NCBI GenBank assembly: GCA_900299555.1 | Contig: OODV01000030.1 | Coordinates: 1-35,000, forward strand | Length of the DNA: 35,000 nt | From: an uncultured Endozoicomonas sp. | Lineage (GTDB): Bacteria; Pseudomonadota; Gammaproteobacteria; Pseudomonadales; Endozoicomonadaceae | Reading direction: 5' to 3' | Shown here: in pieces, positions 25,988 through 34,848 of the stretch | Numbering within the stretch: the stretch's first letter is position 1 | Layout: each line of letters begins with the position of its first letter | Notes under the pieces: generated by a model | Database searches by the model: none | What the model was told of the DNA's origin: nothing | Seen by the model: only the letters and a program-made list of their open reading frames with translations | Program-made: the position numbers and the translations under genes

Positions 25988-26415
25988 GTTTCTTTAGTGA
26001 TGAGCTCTTGATCTTCGGTCAGGGGCTCTACGGAGATTCTGCGATGCACATTTCTTTTGGGTTTGATTCTTTTACAGCTTTCCGATGTATTGATGATCAC
26101 AATCGGCTGAGTTGCGCTGTCGATACTGGGTTTGGTCTGGAGTCTCAGACAGTGTGAACATTCGGAATAGAATTGGCAGTGGCTCTGCCATTGCATATCC
26201 ATAATTTCTGAGTGACTTTTGCTCGGTTCATTTTGTATACGCCCTTCTCCTGCTGGTATTGAGCTCTTTGTGATATCTCCTTGTCTTTCAGAAACTTCAT
26301 TAACCGATCTTCCTGAGTGGAAATGTGTTGGTGAAGTGCTCTTCTTATTTTCCAGATTGAGGCACTGCGCCATGTTGTGTGCTGATGGAACCGAGGTTGG
26401 TAGGGCCGTACTCAC
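25903..26415 (-). CDS. possible small unknown gene overlapping ridA antisense
   Basis: A minus-strand frame is open from 26490 (TTG) to 25903, with a more plausible GTG start at 26415 preceded by GAG. It would encode ~170 residues beginning VSTALPTSVPSAHNMAQ, polar and Ser/Thr/Asn-rich, with a cysteine cluster (CQFYSECSHC) and a basic patch (KRIKPKRNVHRR). The last 85 bp overlap the 3' end of ridA. I recognise no domain. The Ser-rich, disordered start resembles the other unknown proteins in this window. It may be a real effector-like gene, a remnant, or chance open frame; a competing plus-strand frame (26219-26482) weakens the case. Confidence 0.3.
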   Translation of the reverse strand: MSTALPTSVPSAHNMAQCLNLENKKSTSPTHFHSGRSVNEVSERQGDITKSSIPAGEGRIQNEPSKSHSEIMDMQWQSHCQFYSECSHCLRLQTKPSIDSATQPIVIINTSESCKRIKPKRNVHRRISVEPLTEDQELITKETYLSSKIASTSTGTPFGNSLTPTAARAG

Positions 26416-26812
26416 AATATTACGCTCTTTCCAATGGTTAAAATTTAAACGAATTAACCGTATAGAAAGATTTTTAAAGTGATAGTTCAAAAATAATAGG
26501 CAGTATTGTTATCCAGATGTTCTATCTGTAGCCTATCCTGTGGATAACTCTGTGAATTATATCTTGGTAAGCCGTTAATAAGCTTTTATTAAAGGTGATT
26601 CAGGACTATTTGCGCTGTGGATTGTCAGGCTCTGGCGGTAGTAAAAATGCCTGCAGAACCTGGCAGTAGAGCTTATAACAACTGCACTTTCTAACTCTCT
26701 ATTGCGTAAATGGTCAGTTGGTAACGCCCCCTAAGGCTATGACTCGTTACTTCGTCTTGCCTTGTACTTCTGTCCATCATGTTCATAACGGCTTTAAAAA
26801 GTTTAATTGTTA
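26416..26812. other. gap without a recognised gene
   Basis: About 400 bp without a supported gene. It contains TGTGGATAA at 26539-26547, a perfect DnaA-box match on the reverse strand. No terminator for the SDR-like gene, repeat or RNA gene could be recognised. Confidence 0.4.
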
Positions 26813-27679
26813 TTAGTTTTTGTCATGGATAAGGCTTGAATAGCCGCTTTTGTAGTCAGGAAAGTAAAATTTATAACCTGTCTCAATAATCCTCTGATTC
26901 GAACACCTTCGGTTACCGCGCTGTGGCGATGGATAATTCTTATTATCTAATGACACATTCAGCTGTTCCCCGAGCCATTGCAGTACATCGAAAGTTGTTG
27001 CAGGAGTATTGTCGACACCAAGATACAGGTTATCGACAGGCATATTATCCATATCTCTTCGAATAAGGTGCGCGATGATACCTGCACAGTCTTTTTGATG
27101 AATGCGATTACTGTAGATTTCCGGTTCTGCAGGACAGCCTTCACCTTTTAGAACACGGCTAATTAATCGATTCCTGCCGGGCCCATAAATTCCACCAAAA
27201 CGAACAGCAGTACCGGGGAAGGGAGCATGGTGTAACAGGCTTTCTGCTTCCAGCATAACTCGACCATTAAATTTCACAGGCTGGGTTGCAGACGTTTCAT
27301 TTACCCATTCTCCCCTGCTCTGGTGGAATGTGCTGGTGCTGGATGTGAAGAAAATACGTTTTGGCTGGTACCGCTCATTCACTAAACGGTTAAGAATATT
27401 CTGCAGACCGTCAATATAAGCCTGTTGGTAATGCTCTTCTGATCGCCCATTGGAAGCCGCAGCATAAACTACATAGTCAATCTGTACAGGCCAGTCGCCA
27501 AGCTTTTCAGCATTAAACAGGTCGCCGTGAATGGGGTTCACGCCGGAGGGAAGCTTTTTGATATCTCGCCGAAGCCCCCAGACATTAAAGCACTTCATGG
27601 AAATCAGCTGTCGGGCAAGTTCACAACCCACATCACCACAGCCAGCAATCAATATGTTGAGCTTATTCATAGCTATCAT
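26813..27679 (-). CDS. SDR/NAD-dependent epimerase-like protein (YeeZ-like), SOS-linked
   Basis: This 288-residue protein has an N-terminal Rossmann fold with ILIAGCGDVGCELARQL as dinucleotide loop, VVYAAAS as the mid-sheet strand and RIFFTSSTSTF where SDR enzymes have their catalytic Ser. A TAVRFGGIYGPGRN segment matches the extended-SDR strand before the substrate domain. The usual Y-x-x-x-K is not clear (FNGRVMLEAE replaces it), so catalysis may be absent or altered. It resembles E. coli YeeZ-type proteins of unknown role. Starts at 27679 or 27670 are both possible; neither has a good ribosome site. A CTGGCA-N17-TATAAT promoter with a LexA-type box over the start region lies directly upstream. 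Confidence 0.8.
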   Translation of the reverse strand: MIAMNKLNILIAGCGDVGCELARQLISMKCFNVWGLRRDIKKLPSGVNPIHGDLFNAEKLGDWPVQIDYVVYAAASNGRSEEHYQQAYIDGLQNILNRLVNERYQPKRIFFTSSTSTFHQSRGEWVNETSATQPVKFNGRVMLEAESLLHHAPFPGTAVRFGGIYGPGRNRLISRVLKGEGCPAEPEIYSNRIHQKDCAGIIAHLIRRDMDNMPVDNLYLGVDNTPATTFDVLQWLGEQLNVSLDNKNYPSPQRGNRRCSNQRIIETGYKFYFPDYKSGYSSLIHDKN

Positions 27680-27733
27680 CTATTGGTTGGTATAACCTTC
27701 GGAAAAAACATAATGGCGATTTCATTTATATAG

Positions 27734-27749
27734 CTGTATAAATTTACAG
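27734..27749. promoter_or_regulatory. LexA (SOS) operator
   Basis: CTGTATAAATTTACAG has the CTGT-N8-ACAG form of gammaproteobacterial LexA boxes, with an A/T-only centre; its left half CTGTATAAAT equals the Pseudomonas-type consensus. On the minus strand it begins one base after the TATAAT of the SDR-gene promoter, the standard place for repression. The divergent oxyR start lies 86 bp to the right. Confidence 0.7.
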
Positions 27750-27750
27750 T

Positions 27751-27779
27751 ATTATAGGTGGTACGAGCATCCTTGCCAG
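27751..27779 (-). promoter_or_regulatory. sigma-70 promoter of the SDR-like gene
   Basis: On the minus strand CTGGCA (27774-27779) and TATAAT (27751-27756) are separated by exactly 17 bp. Transcription would start inside the LexA box, about 65 bp before the gene. Confidence 0.6.
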
Positions 27780-27834
27780 TCTTCCTGTGCTTTTATGAGC
27801 TCAGGGCTGTTCATCGAGACAGTTGAAAAACATT

Positions 27835-28743
27835 ATGACACTGACAGAACTTCGCTACATTGTCACCCTTGCCCAGGAGCAGCACTTTGGCAGAGCTGCC
27901 AGCAAGTGCTTTGTCAGCCAGCCAACACTGAGTGTTGGGGTTAAAAAACTGGAAGATGAACTGGGGGTTGCCTTGTTTGAGCGAACCCGGAATGCTGTTC
28001 GTGTTACCCCAATGGGTGAATTGATCATCAGCCAGGCTCAGAAAGTTCTGGAAGAGGCATCGGCAATTAAGCAGCTGGCAAAAACCGGTCAGGATCAGCT
28101 CAGTTCACCCTTGAGAGTGGGGGCTATCTATACCATTGGACCTTACCTCTTTCCCCATCTGATTCCTCAGTTGGCACAGACCGCACCCAATATGCCGCTT
28201 TATATTGAGGAAAACTTCACGGCGGTTCTGCGCAGAAAGCTTCGTCTTGGTGAACTGGATGCCATTATTGTTGCCCTGCCCTTCAATGAGCCGGATGTGT
28301 TAACCAAGCCCCTTTACGATGAGCCTTTTCGGGTATTGTTGCCGGGGGGACATCCGTGGGAAAGTCAGAGAGAAATTGACCCGGCTGATCTGGTTAAAGA
28401 AGAACTGTTGCTTCTGGGCGAAGGGCACTGTTTCCGCGACCAGGTGCTAGAGGCCTGCCCAATGCTGGCCAGTAAAAAAGAAGCTGGCAGTGATGGCAGT
28501 GGGATTGAAGCCACTTCACTGGAAACTATCCGGCATATGGTGGCATCGGGTATGGGCATCAGTGTGCTGCCACAGTCCGCCGTTGTGGATCATCACTATG
28601 CCCCAAATATTCTCAGTACCCGGCCATTTTGTGCGCCCTCCCCCAGCAGGACCGTAGCCCTTGCCTGGCGGGCCAGCTTTCCGAGGCCAAAGGCAATTGA
28701 TGTGCTGTCCGATGCCTTAAGGCAGTGTTCGGTTGACCAGTAA
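27835..28743 (+). CDS. oxyR: hydrogen peroxide-responsive regulator OxyR
   Basis: This 302-residue LysR-family activator matches Pseudomonas OxyR closely: MTLTELRYIVTLAQEQHFGRAA and the SQPTLSVGVKKLEDELG helix-turn-helix (residues ~18-45), AIYTIGPYLFPHLIPQL and TKPLYDEPF in the effector domain. The redox pair lies in GEGHCFRDQVLEACP: two cysteines nine residues apart, as Cys199/Cys208 of E. coli, so peroxide sensing should be intact. The ATG at 27835 is the start by alignment; the open frame reaches a TTG four codons upstream. recG follows after 8 bp, so oxyR and recG form an operon, as in Pseudomonas. Confidence 0.95.
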   Translation: MTLTELRYIVTLAQEQHFGRAASKCFVSQPTLSVGVKKLEDELGVALFERTRNAVRVTPMGELIISQAQKVLEEASAIKQLAKTGQDQLSSPLRVGAIYTIGPYLFPHLIPQLAQTAPNMPLYIEENFTAVLRRKLRLGELDAIIVALPFNEPDVLTKPLYDEPFRVLLPGGHPWESQREIDPADLVKEELLLLGEGHCFRDQVLEACPMLASKKEAGSDGSGIEATSLETIRHMVASGMGISVLPQSAVVDHHYAPNILSTRPFCAPSPSRTVALAWRASFPRPKAIDVLSDALRQCSVDQ

Positions 28744-28751
28744 GTGGGCCT

Positions 28752-30845
28752 ATGGTGATTATGAACAGGTCATTGAATACGGTTCCGGTAACAACGTTAA
28801 AAGGCGTTGGTGAGGCTCTGGCCGACAAATTGGCCAGGATAGGCATTCATAATATTCAGGACCTGCTGTTTCATCTCCCACTCCGTTATCAGGACAGAAC
28901 CAGGATCACGCCGATTGGTTCTCTGCAGCCTCACAGTGATGTGGTGGTCCAGGGGAAAGTTCTGGCATCGGATATCGTTATGGGCAAGCGTCGCAGTCTG
29001 CTTTGCCGAATTGGTGATGGATCCGGATCAATCAGCCTGAGGTTTTTTCACTTTACCGGCGCACAGAAAAATAACCTCAGGCAAGGGACAGAGGTTCGAT
29101 GCTTCGGAGAACCTCGGCGGGGCGCTACCGGGCTTGAGATGTATCATCCTGAATATCGGGTGATCAAATCGGATGCGCCTGCTGACGTTGAAGAAACATT
29201 AACGCCGGTCTATCCAGCAACAGAAGGTCTGACACAGCAGCGAATCCGCAGTCTGTGCGAGCAGGCATTAAAGCTGCTCGCTGATGAAAGCTCTCTGCAG
29301 GAACTTCTACCTGTGGATATTCGGCAGAAATATCGGCTCAGTTCGCTGGTGGAAGCTGTTCGCCTGCTGCACCAACCGCCACCAGACGAGTCGATGATAC
29401 TGCTCAGTGAAGGGCGGCACCCTGCCCAGCAGCGTCTGGCTTTTGAGGAGTTGCTGGCTCATAACCTCAGCCTTCAGCAACTCAGAAGGCGGGTGCAGTC
29501 TATCGGTGGTTTTGCCATGCCACCTGAAAACCGTTTAACCCGACAGTTATTGGAGCAACTCCCCTTTTCCCTTACCTCTGCACAGCAGAGAGTCACTGAT
29601 GAAGTCAGTCAGGATATGGCCACTCAACTGCCAATGCTACGGCTTGTGCAGGGGGATGTCGGCTCAGGAAAAACAGTGGTTGCGGCGTTGGCAGCTCTAC
29701 AAGCGGTAGAAAATGGCTATCAGGCCGCTGTGATGGCGCCAACGGAAATTCTGGCGGAACAACACCAGTTTAACTTCTCAAACTGGTTGAAGCCGCTGGG
29801 CATTTCCATGGCTTTCCTTTCCGGAAAAACAAAAGGTAAAAAACGTCAGGAGACTCTGGATCAGATAGCTTCTGGTGAAGCCATGGTTGTGGTTGGCACC
29901 CATGCTCTGTTTCAGGACGATGTCATTTTTCATAAGCTGGGCATGGCCGTTATTGATGAGCAACATCGGTTTGGTGTCCATCAAAGAATGGCATTAAGAA
30001 AAAAAGGAGAGAAAAACGGAGGGCTACCTGATCAGCTGATCATGACGGCTACGCCAATTCCCAGAACATTGGCCATGAGTGCATACGCCGATCTTGATGT
30101 TTCGGTGATTGATGAGTTACCGCCTGGACGTACACCAATCAATACCGTAGTTATTGGCGACGACCGTCGAGAAGCTGTCATTAAACGCCTTAAAACAGCT
30201 TGCCTTGAAGGACGACAGGCATATTGGGTGTGCACGCTGATCGAAGAGTCTGAAGCATTGCAGTGTCAGGCGGCAGAAGTGACGGCTCAACAGCTGAAAG
30301 AAACACTTCCAGAGTTGTCTATAGGTCTGGTTCATGGACGAATGAAAGCCAGTGAAAAGGCTGAAGTGATGAAGGCTTTCAAGGAAGGTCATCTTCATCT
30401 TCTGGTGGCAACTACGGTTATTGAAGTGGGTGTTGATGTCCCGAATGCTAGTCTGATGATTATCGAAAATCCTGAGAGGCTTGGGTTGGCTCAGTTGCAC
30501 CAGCTTCGGGGGCGAGTTGGTCGTGGGAATATCGCCAGCCACTGCCTGTTGATGTATCACGCGCCGTTATCTCAGCAAAGCCGGAAGCGACTGCAGGTAA
30601 TGAGAGACTCAAACGATGGATTTGTGATTGCTGAGAAAGACCTGGAGCTCAGAGGTCCCGGTGAAGTTTTAGGTACCCGGCAAACAGGCCTGGCACAGTT
30701 TCGGGTTGCTGATCTCGAAAGGGATCGAGACTTGTTGATGGCTGTACGCACCGCAGCGCAGGAGTTAATTCGCCAGTCGCCGGAAGGTGTCGAGCCATTG
30801 GTTAATCGCTGGCTCGGTAAGGGTGAAGAGTACGCGAATGTTTGA
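28752..30845 (+). CDS. recG: ATP-dependent DNA helicase RecG
   Basis: This 697-residue helicase reverses stalled replication forks and branch-migrates Holliday junctions. Order of parts: N-terminal wedge/OB domain (LKGVGEALADKLARIGI; DLLFHLPLRYQDRT), Walker A GDVGSGKTVVAALAAL near residue 302, motif II DEQHRFGVHQR, TATPIPRTLAMS, IEVGVDVPNA and the final QLRGRVGRG (motif VI) with the C-terminal TRG region (GPGEVLGTRQTGLAQF). Length is standard. Starts at 28752 or 28761 are both possible. It lies 8 bp after oxyR. Confidence 0.96.
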   Translation: MVIMNRSLNTVPVTTLKGVGEALADKLARIGIHNIQDLLFHLPLRYQDRTRITPIGSLQPHSDVVVQGKVLASDIVMGKRRSLLCRIGDGSGSISLRFFHFTGAQKNNLRQGTEVRCFGEPRRGATGLEMYHPEYRVIKSDAPADVEETLTPVYPATEGLTQQRIRSLCEQALKLLADESSLQELLPVDIRQKYRLSSLVEAVRLLHQPPPDESMILLSEGRHPAQQRLAFEELLAHNLSLQQLRRRVQSIGGFAMPPENRLTRQLLEQLPFSLTSAQQRVTDEVSQDMATQLPMLRLVQGDVGSGKTVVAALAALQAVENGYQAAVMAPTEILAEQHQFNFSNWLKPLGISMAFLSGKTKGKKRQETLDQIASGEAMVVVGTHALFQDDVIFHKLGMAVIDEQHRFGVHQRMALRKKGEKNGGLPDQLIMTATPIPRTLAMSAYADLDVSVIDELPPGRTPINTVVIGDDRREAVIKRLKTACLEGRQAYWVCTLIEESEALQCQAAEVTAQQLKETLPELSIGLVHGRMKASEKAEVMKAFKEGHLHLLVATTVIEVGVDVPNASLMIIENPERLGLAQLHQLRGRVGRGNIASHCLLMYHAPLSQQSRKRLQVMRDSNDGFVIAEKDLELRGPGEVLGTRQTGLAQFRVADLERDRDLLMAVRTAAQELIRQSPEGVEPLVNRWLGKGEEYANV

Positions 30846-30962
30846 AGAGCTATCAGTAACCAATTTTTCTCTACATACACTATTAGAAATAACGAAGTTG
30901 TCGATAAGCTCAATTGAAGTGAATTTTTGACAAATTTGCCAGACCTAAGGGTGCTAACCAAT

Positions 30963-31943
30963 ATGGATAAAATACCAGGTGTTGGAAAACCAGGCTCTGG
31001 CATTACTCAAGTTGATTCTGAAAAAGCCTCTCTGAAAAAAGCTTCAGCCCTTGGTCTCAGTAACAGTCGAAGTACTAAAATAGTAAATCCCACAAGACTG
31101 CTGCTGGAGCAAGATAGAGGTGTTAATAAAGACCTCTTTGATAGAAAAATTTCTTTAATTACCTGGGTAAAGAATAGAGTTAGTGATTTTTACTGGTGGA
31201 TGAAAGGTTGTACGCTGACACGAAAATACTATACAGGCAGTCTGGTTGCGCGTGAATTTCGTTATTTCTCTGATAAGGGGCATTTAGCCAGGCAGTTGGG
31301 TGCCAGTCACAATGTTAAAGAGTTTCTGAGCAGTAGTGATTACTTCAACGAAGTAAATACGTTATTCAAGCAGTTAAGGAAACTGAGAAAAAAAGAGAAC
31401 CTTTATAGTCCTGATGCTTCTGTAGTTGTGAAGAAGAGTCTTGAACCGGATACATGCGATACAAAAAGCGCCATTACTGACCTTGTTACTCTTAAGAGGA
31501 GTATGGAAGGAGTAGGCATTGTGTTAGCTGAAACTGGCAATGAAGAGCTGAATGCTCAGTTAGGTACTGAGTACCTGGAGAAATTCAAATCCACCCCGTT
31601 AGCGAGATGTTACCAATTTTATCTGTTATCTGGGGGGCTAGTTAGTGCAGTTGCCTTTCTAAAGGCCGAGCTGGCGAAACTAGAAAGTGTTAGTAAAGCA
31701 AGACAGGAATATGTGGAAGATGTTTATAAGCAGCTGCAAAAGGTGCAATCACTGACTCTTGGCCTGTGTCACGCAGAACTAAAAGCCCAAATGCCGGGTT
31801 TTTACAATGATAATCTGTATACGCCTCTGAAAGTTACCGATAAAAGAGGCGTTGCCTACTTTCGTTCAGACCTTGTCCAACCAAGAGGTGGATGGTCAGA
31901 TACGAAAGAGGCAATAGCCATGGCAAGAGATGAGCCTGCATGA
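30963..31943 (+). CDS. unknown 326-residue protein, effector-like
   Basis: I do not recognise this protein. It starts MDKIPGVGKPGSGITQVDSE and its first ~65 residues are Ser/Lys/Gly-rich and disordered, without a Sec signal. A region with aromatic residues follows (ITWVKNRVSDFYWWMKG, residues ~70-95), then long helices with heptad-like patterns (FKQLRKLRKK; FLKAELAKLESVSKARQEYV). The ATG at 30963 is my choice, although the frame is open to a TTG at 30927. The A+T-rich base use and the disordered start resemble the protein at 19118, and it too sits where conserved order ends (after recG). Secreted or host-directed function is a guess. Confidence 0.75.
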   Translation: MDKIPGVGKPGSGITQVDSEKASLKKASALGLSNSRSTKIVNPTRLLLEQDRGVNKDLFDRKISLITWVKNRVSDFYWWMKGCTLTRKYYTGSLVAREFRYFSDKGHLARQLGASHNVKEFLSSSDYFNEVNTLFKQLRKLRKKENLYSPDASVVVKKSLEPDTCDTKSAITDLVTLKRSMEGVGIVLAETGNEELNAQLGTEYLEKFKSTPLARCYQFYLLSGGLVSAVAFLKAELAKLESVSKARQEYVEDVYKQLQKVQSLTLGLCHAELKAQMPGFYNDNLYTPLKVTDKRGVAYFRSDLVQPRGGWSDTKEAIAMARDEPA

Positions 31944-31973
31944 AGATTATCGCCCACCTTATAAGGGAAAGAG

Positions 31974-32399
31974 TTAATAACTGATATCGAACTTTCTAAA
32001 CAGAAACCCCAGGCACCACAAGGGGCCAATCAATAGAAACTGAAGATCCTCAAAGAAAGACGGCTTTTTCCCTTCTACTTTGTGACCAATAAACTGAAAG
32101 ATCCAGGCGACGATAAAAATCGCAATGCTGGCTTGTAAGACATAGGCTCCAAGCGCTTGAGAGAGTGCAGCCGATACAGCAAATACAACAATCATTGCCA
32201 GAGATAGCTTAAATGAGAGCTTGAAATAGAACAGCATGGTGATGGTCATAAGTGCCCAGGCGGCAACAGAGCTGAATGCCCATACAATACCGACAATGCT
32301 GAAAAGAATAGAGGGCACACAGATCCAGTGGATCAGTTTGTTGGTTTTATTTTGGTGACTTTTACCGTATTCACTGAACCATTGCTCGATGGTTTTCAT
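31974..32399 (-). CDS. DUF962/Mpo1-like membrane protein
   Basis: This 141-residue protein has three or four hydrophobic segments (residues ~25-45, 48-65, 68-100 and 118-132). The family signature is clear: EYGKSHQNKTNKLIHWICVP at the start (conserved His and Asn) and FQFIGHKVEGKKPSFFEDL plus LIGPLWCLGF at the end. DUF962 includes yeast Mpo1, a dioxygenase acting on 2-hydroxy fatty acids in lipid turnover; the histidines of that active site (SHQNK, IHW, IGHKVEGK) are present here. The bacterial substrate is unknown. It lies downstream of the SulP gene on the same strand, with a terminator between them. Confidence 0.8.
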   Translation of the reverse strand: MKTIEQWFSEYGKSHQNKTNKLIHWICVPSILFSIVGIVWAFSSVAAWALMTITMLFYFKLSFKLSLAMIVVFAVSAALSQALGAYVLQASIAIFIVAWIFQFIGHKVEGKKPSFFEDLQFLLIGPLWCLGFLFRKFDISY

Positions 32400-32515
32400 C
32401 GTTATGTCGCCTCTCTATATTCTTATTATTGGCACAAAGGACTAATTTATCAGTTGGTACTATGGTTCGCAATTGATGCCTGATCAGATAGTGTATGGGT
32501 TCAAAGGTAACCCTG

Positions 32516-32545
32516 TTAAAAAAGCCCGGAGCTAAGTCCGGGCTT
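32516..32545 (-). terminator. rho-independent terminator after the SulP gene
   Basis: On the minus strand a perfect 9-bp stem AAGCCCGGA/TCCGGGCTT with loop of six bases is followed by a run of T residues (TTTTTT). It lies 20 bp after the SulP stop. Confidence 0.85.
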
Positions 32546-32565
32546 AAAGTCATGATTGATCGTAA

Positions 32566-34125
32566 TCAGGCATTGGTAGCAACGAAGTACTTAGGATCTT
32601 CGATGACGTTCACTTCCACGAGGTTGCCCGCCTTTGTCAGCAGCTTCCTGCAGTCATTGCTGAGATGACGCAGGTGCAGTGTTTTCCCGCTATTCATATA
32701 GCGTTCAGCCAGGGTATCAATAGCTTCCAGCCCGGAGTGATCGCAAACCCTTGAGTTCTGGAAATCGATAATGACATCTTTGTGGTCGTCTTTTGGCGAA
32801 AATTGCTCCAGAAAGTGTGTGGTAGAACCAAAGAACAGTGGGCCATGGACCTTATAAACAGTAGAGCCGTCCTGGTCTTCCTGCTTTTCGATCTGAATAT
32901 GCTTTGCATGCTTCCAGGCAAAAATCAGTGCTGAAACAATAACGCCGACAATAACAGCCACAGCCAGGTCAGTCAGAACGGTGACTACGGAAACCAGAAC
33001 CAGTACAAAAGCATCGCCCTTGGGCACTTTGTTCATGATTCGGAAGCTACTCCACTCAAAGGTTCCGATAACAACAATGAACATGACACCGACCAGTGCA
33101 GCGACTGGAATCATTTCAATTAAAGAAGAAGCAAAGAGAATAAAGGTCAGCAGGAATAACGCCGCAGAAATACCAGACAGGCGGCCTCGACCGCCAGAAT
33201 TCACATTAATCATACTCTGGCCAATCATCGCGCAGCCGCCCATGCCTCCAAAGAAGCCGGTAACCACATTAGCCACACCCTGCCCCACACACTCACGGTT
33301 GCTGCTTCCATGAGTTTCTGTGATTTCATCAACCATTCTCAAGGTCAACAATGATTCGATGATTCCGATAGCGGCAAGAATCATAGAGTAGGGGAAGATG
33401 ATCGTCAGGGTTTTAAAAGTAAAAGGGACTGAAGGAATACTGAATGCCGGCAACCCACCTGCAATACCCGCAACATCACCAACGGTTTTGGTATCCAGTT
33501 TCAGGCCAAGGGCGAGAGCGGTAACCACAATGATGGCGGCCAGAGAAGAAGGAATGGCCGTGGTCAACTTGGGCAGAAAGTGGATGATGGCCATGGTCAG
33601 GGCAACGAGTCCGAGCATTAAATACAGCTCGTTGCCTTTCATCCAGGCAACATCAATCACACTGTTTTCCAGGAAAGAGCCAGTTAGCCAGCCAGCTTCA
33701 CCTTGCACACCAAACTGGCTCAGCTGAGCCAGGAAGATCACAATAGCGAGACCGTTTACAAAGCCGAGCATTACCGGATGAGGCACCATTCTTATGAACT
33801 TGCCGAGTTTAAATATACCGGCAAGCACTTGAATAATACCCATCAGAACAACTGCGGCGAACAGATACTGTACACCGTGACTGGCGACCAGACTGACCAT
33901 AACAACGGCCAGCGCACCGGTTGCTCCGGATATCATACCCGGGCGACCACCAATGGCTGCGGTAATCAGGCCAACAAGAAATGCTGCATACAAGCCGACC
34001 AGAGGCTCTACACCGGCAACAAAGGCAAAGGCGACAGCTTCTGGAACTAGGGCAAGCGCTACCGTTAAACCGGAAAGCAGGTCATTTTTTATCGAGGCAG
34101 CATTTCTGACATTGGGTTCAAACAA
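32566..34125 (-). CDS. SulP family inorganic anion transporter with STAS domain
   Basis: This ~519-residue inner-membrane protein has 10-14 transmembrane segments up to about residue 400 (for example [53 protein letters not shown]) and a cytoplasmic C-terminal STAS domain with [20 protein letters not shown]. It belongs to SulP/SLC26; sulfate and bicarbonate are the usual substrates and cannot be told apart here. I set the start at the TTG at 34125, which has GGAG seven bases upstream and yields [19 protein letters not shown], typical for the family; the frame is open to a GTG at 34176 that lacks a ribosome site. No carbonic anhydrase or sulfur gene lies beside it. Confidence 0.9.
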   Translation of the reverse strand: MFEPNVRNAASIKNDLLSGLTVALALVPEAVAFAFVAGVEPLVGLYAAFLVGLITAAIGGRPGMISGATGALAVVMVSLVASHGVQYLFAAVVLMGIIQVLAGIFKLGKFIRMVPHPVMLGFVNGLAIVIFLAQLSQFGVQGEAGWLTGSFLENSVIDVAWMKGNELYLMLGLVALTMAIIHFLPKLTTAIPSSLAAIIVVTALALGLKLDTKTVGDVAGIAGGLPAFSIPSVPFTFKTLTIIFPYSMILAAIGIIESLLTLRMVDEITETHGSSNRECVGQGVANVVTGFFGGMGGCAMIGQSMINVNSGGRGRLSGISAALFLLTFILFASSLIEMIPVAALVGVMFIVVIGTFEWSSFRIMNKVPKGDAFVLVLVSVVTVLTDLAVAVIVGVIVSALIFAWKHAKHIQIEKQEDQDGSTVYKVHGPLFFGSTTHFLEQFSPKDDHKDVIIDFQNSRVCDHSGLEAIDTLAERYMNSGKTLHLRHLSNDCRKLLTKAGNLVEVNVIEDPKYFVATNA

Positions 34126-34531
34126 GAGAAGTCTCCAGTAAAAAGATACATAAGTAATGGAAGAGCTTAGCGGCACATTGGTGCTGGTATTGATTATTAG
34201 CTAACGGAGAATAGTTGAGCTGTCGTAATGCTTCTGTCCGGACGGGTCATCCTGAGCTTGGCCGGGTTATTAGCTATCGCGAAAAACCTGTAATCATTAA
34301 CAAGCGGAATTGCTGTATTGTCCAACCTTTAGACGACGAAATATCATCGCTTGTCTAATACATTGCGCAGCTTTAAGTCAGGCACACACTATTGTCTATT
34401 TTGTGGAAGCATTCTAAAGAAGGGTATTTGTAAAGGCAATGTCATGACCTTTCTCTAATTGGCCATCATAAAGCTACTCCTTTTAATGTTTTTGTTTGAG
34501 CTTACAGCAAAAGATAGGTGTTTTCCTCGGG
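34126..34531. other. gap between SulP and the rRNA promoters
   Basis: About 400 bp without a supported gene. It must contain the SulP promoter on the minus strand. An ATTAGCTA octamer occurs twice (near 34195 and 34269). No RNA gene or terminator was recognised. Confidence 0.4.
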
Positions 34532-34559
34532 TTGTCATCCTGATTGAGTTCCGTAGAAT
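34532..34559 (+). promoter_or_regulatory. candidate upstream rrn promoter
   Basis: TTGTCA (34532-34537) and TAGAAT (34554-34559) are separated by 16 bp, followed by the GC-rich discriminator GCGCCGC. Spacer and discriminator are like the two promoters downstream, which supports it as a third tandem rRNA promoter, although its boxes are weaker. Confidence 0.5.
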
Positions 34560-34667
34560 GCGCCGCTCTTCCACGACACATGTCGGAGCAGCGAAACGAA
34601 AGTTCATCGCTGGCCAGGAAGATCGGTTTGAAGGTTGGTTGTTTTGAAATGAATGAAAAACAATCGG

Positions 34668-34695
34668 TTGACAAATCAAGTCGGCGCGGTAAGAT
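34668..34695 (+). promoter_or_regulatory. rrn promoter, middle
   Basis: A perfect TTGACA (34668-34673), 16-bp spacer and TAAGAT (34690-34695), followed by GCGCATCC. An A/T-rich stretch upstream (GAAATGAATGAAAAACAA) resembles an UP element. The GC-rich discriminator and 16-bp spacer are typical of ppGpp-sensitive rRNA promoters. Confidence 0.75.
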
Positions 34696-34785
34696 GCGCA
34701 TCCGCTGACAAGGCCTTGTCTCTTAACAAAGAGTGGCAACGTCAGCGAGTTGGAAAGCTTCTTTCTTCTTCGGAAAAACGATCGC

Positions 34786-34813
34786 TTGACAATGAAAGCT
34801 GCTTCGGTATGAT
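34786..34813 (+). promoter_or_regulatory. rrn promoter, proximal
   Basis: A perfect TTGACA (34786-34791), 16-bp spacer and TATGAT (34808-34813), followed by GGCGGCC. It is the last promoter before the boxB-boxA leader. Confidence 0.78.
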
Positions 34814-34848
34814 GGCGGCCTCGCTGATCGGCATCATCGCCGGTTAGA

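Noticed and set aside
27823-27840. A Crc/Hfq motif at the oxyR start (GAAAAACATT)
   Set aside because: It breaks the AANAANAA pattern at the last position and lies partly over the start codon; the dsbA leader fits better.
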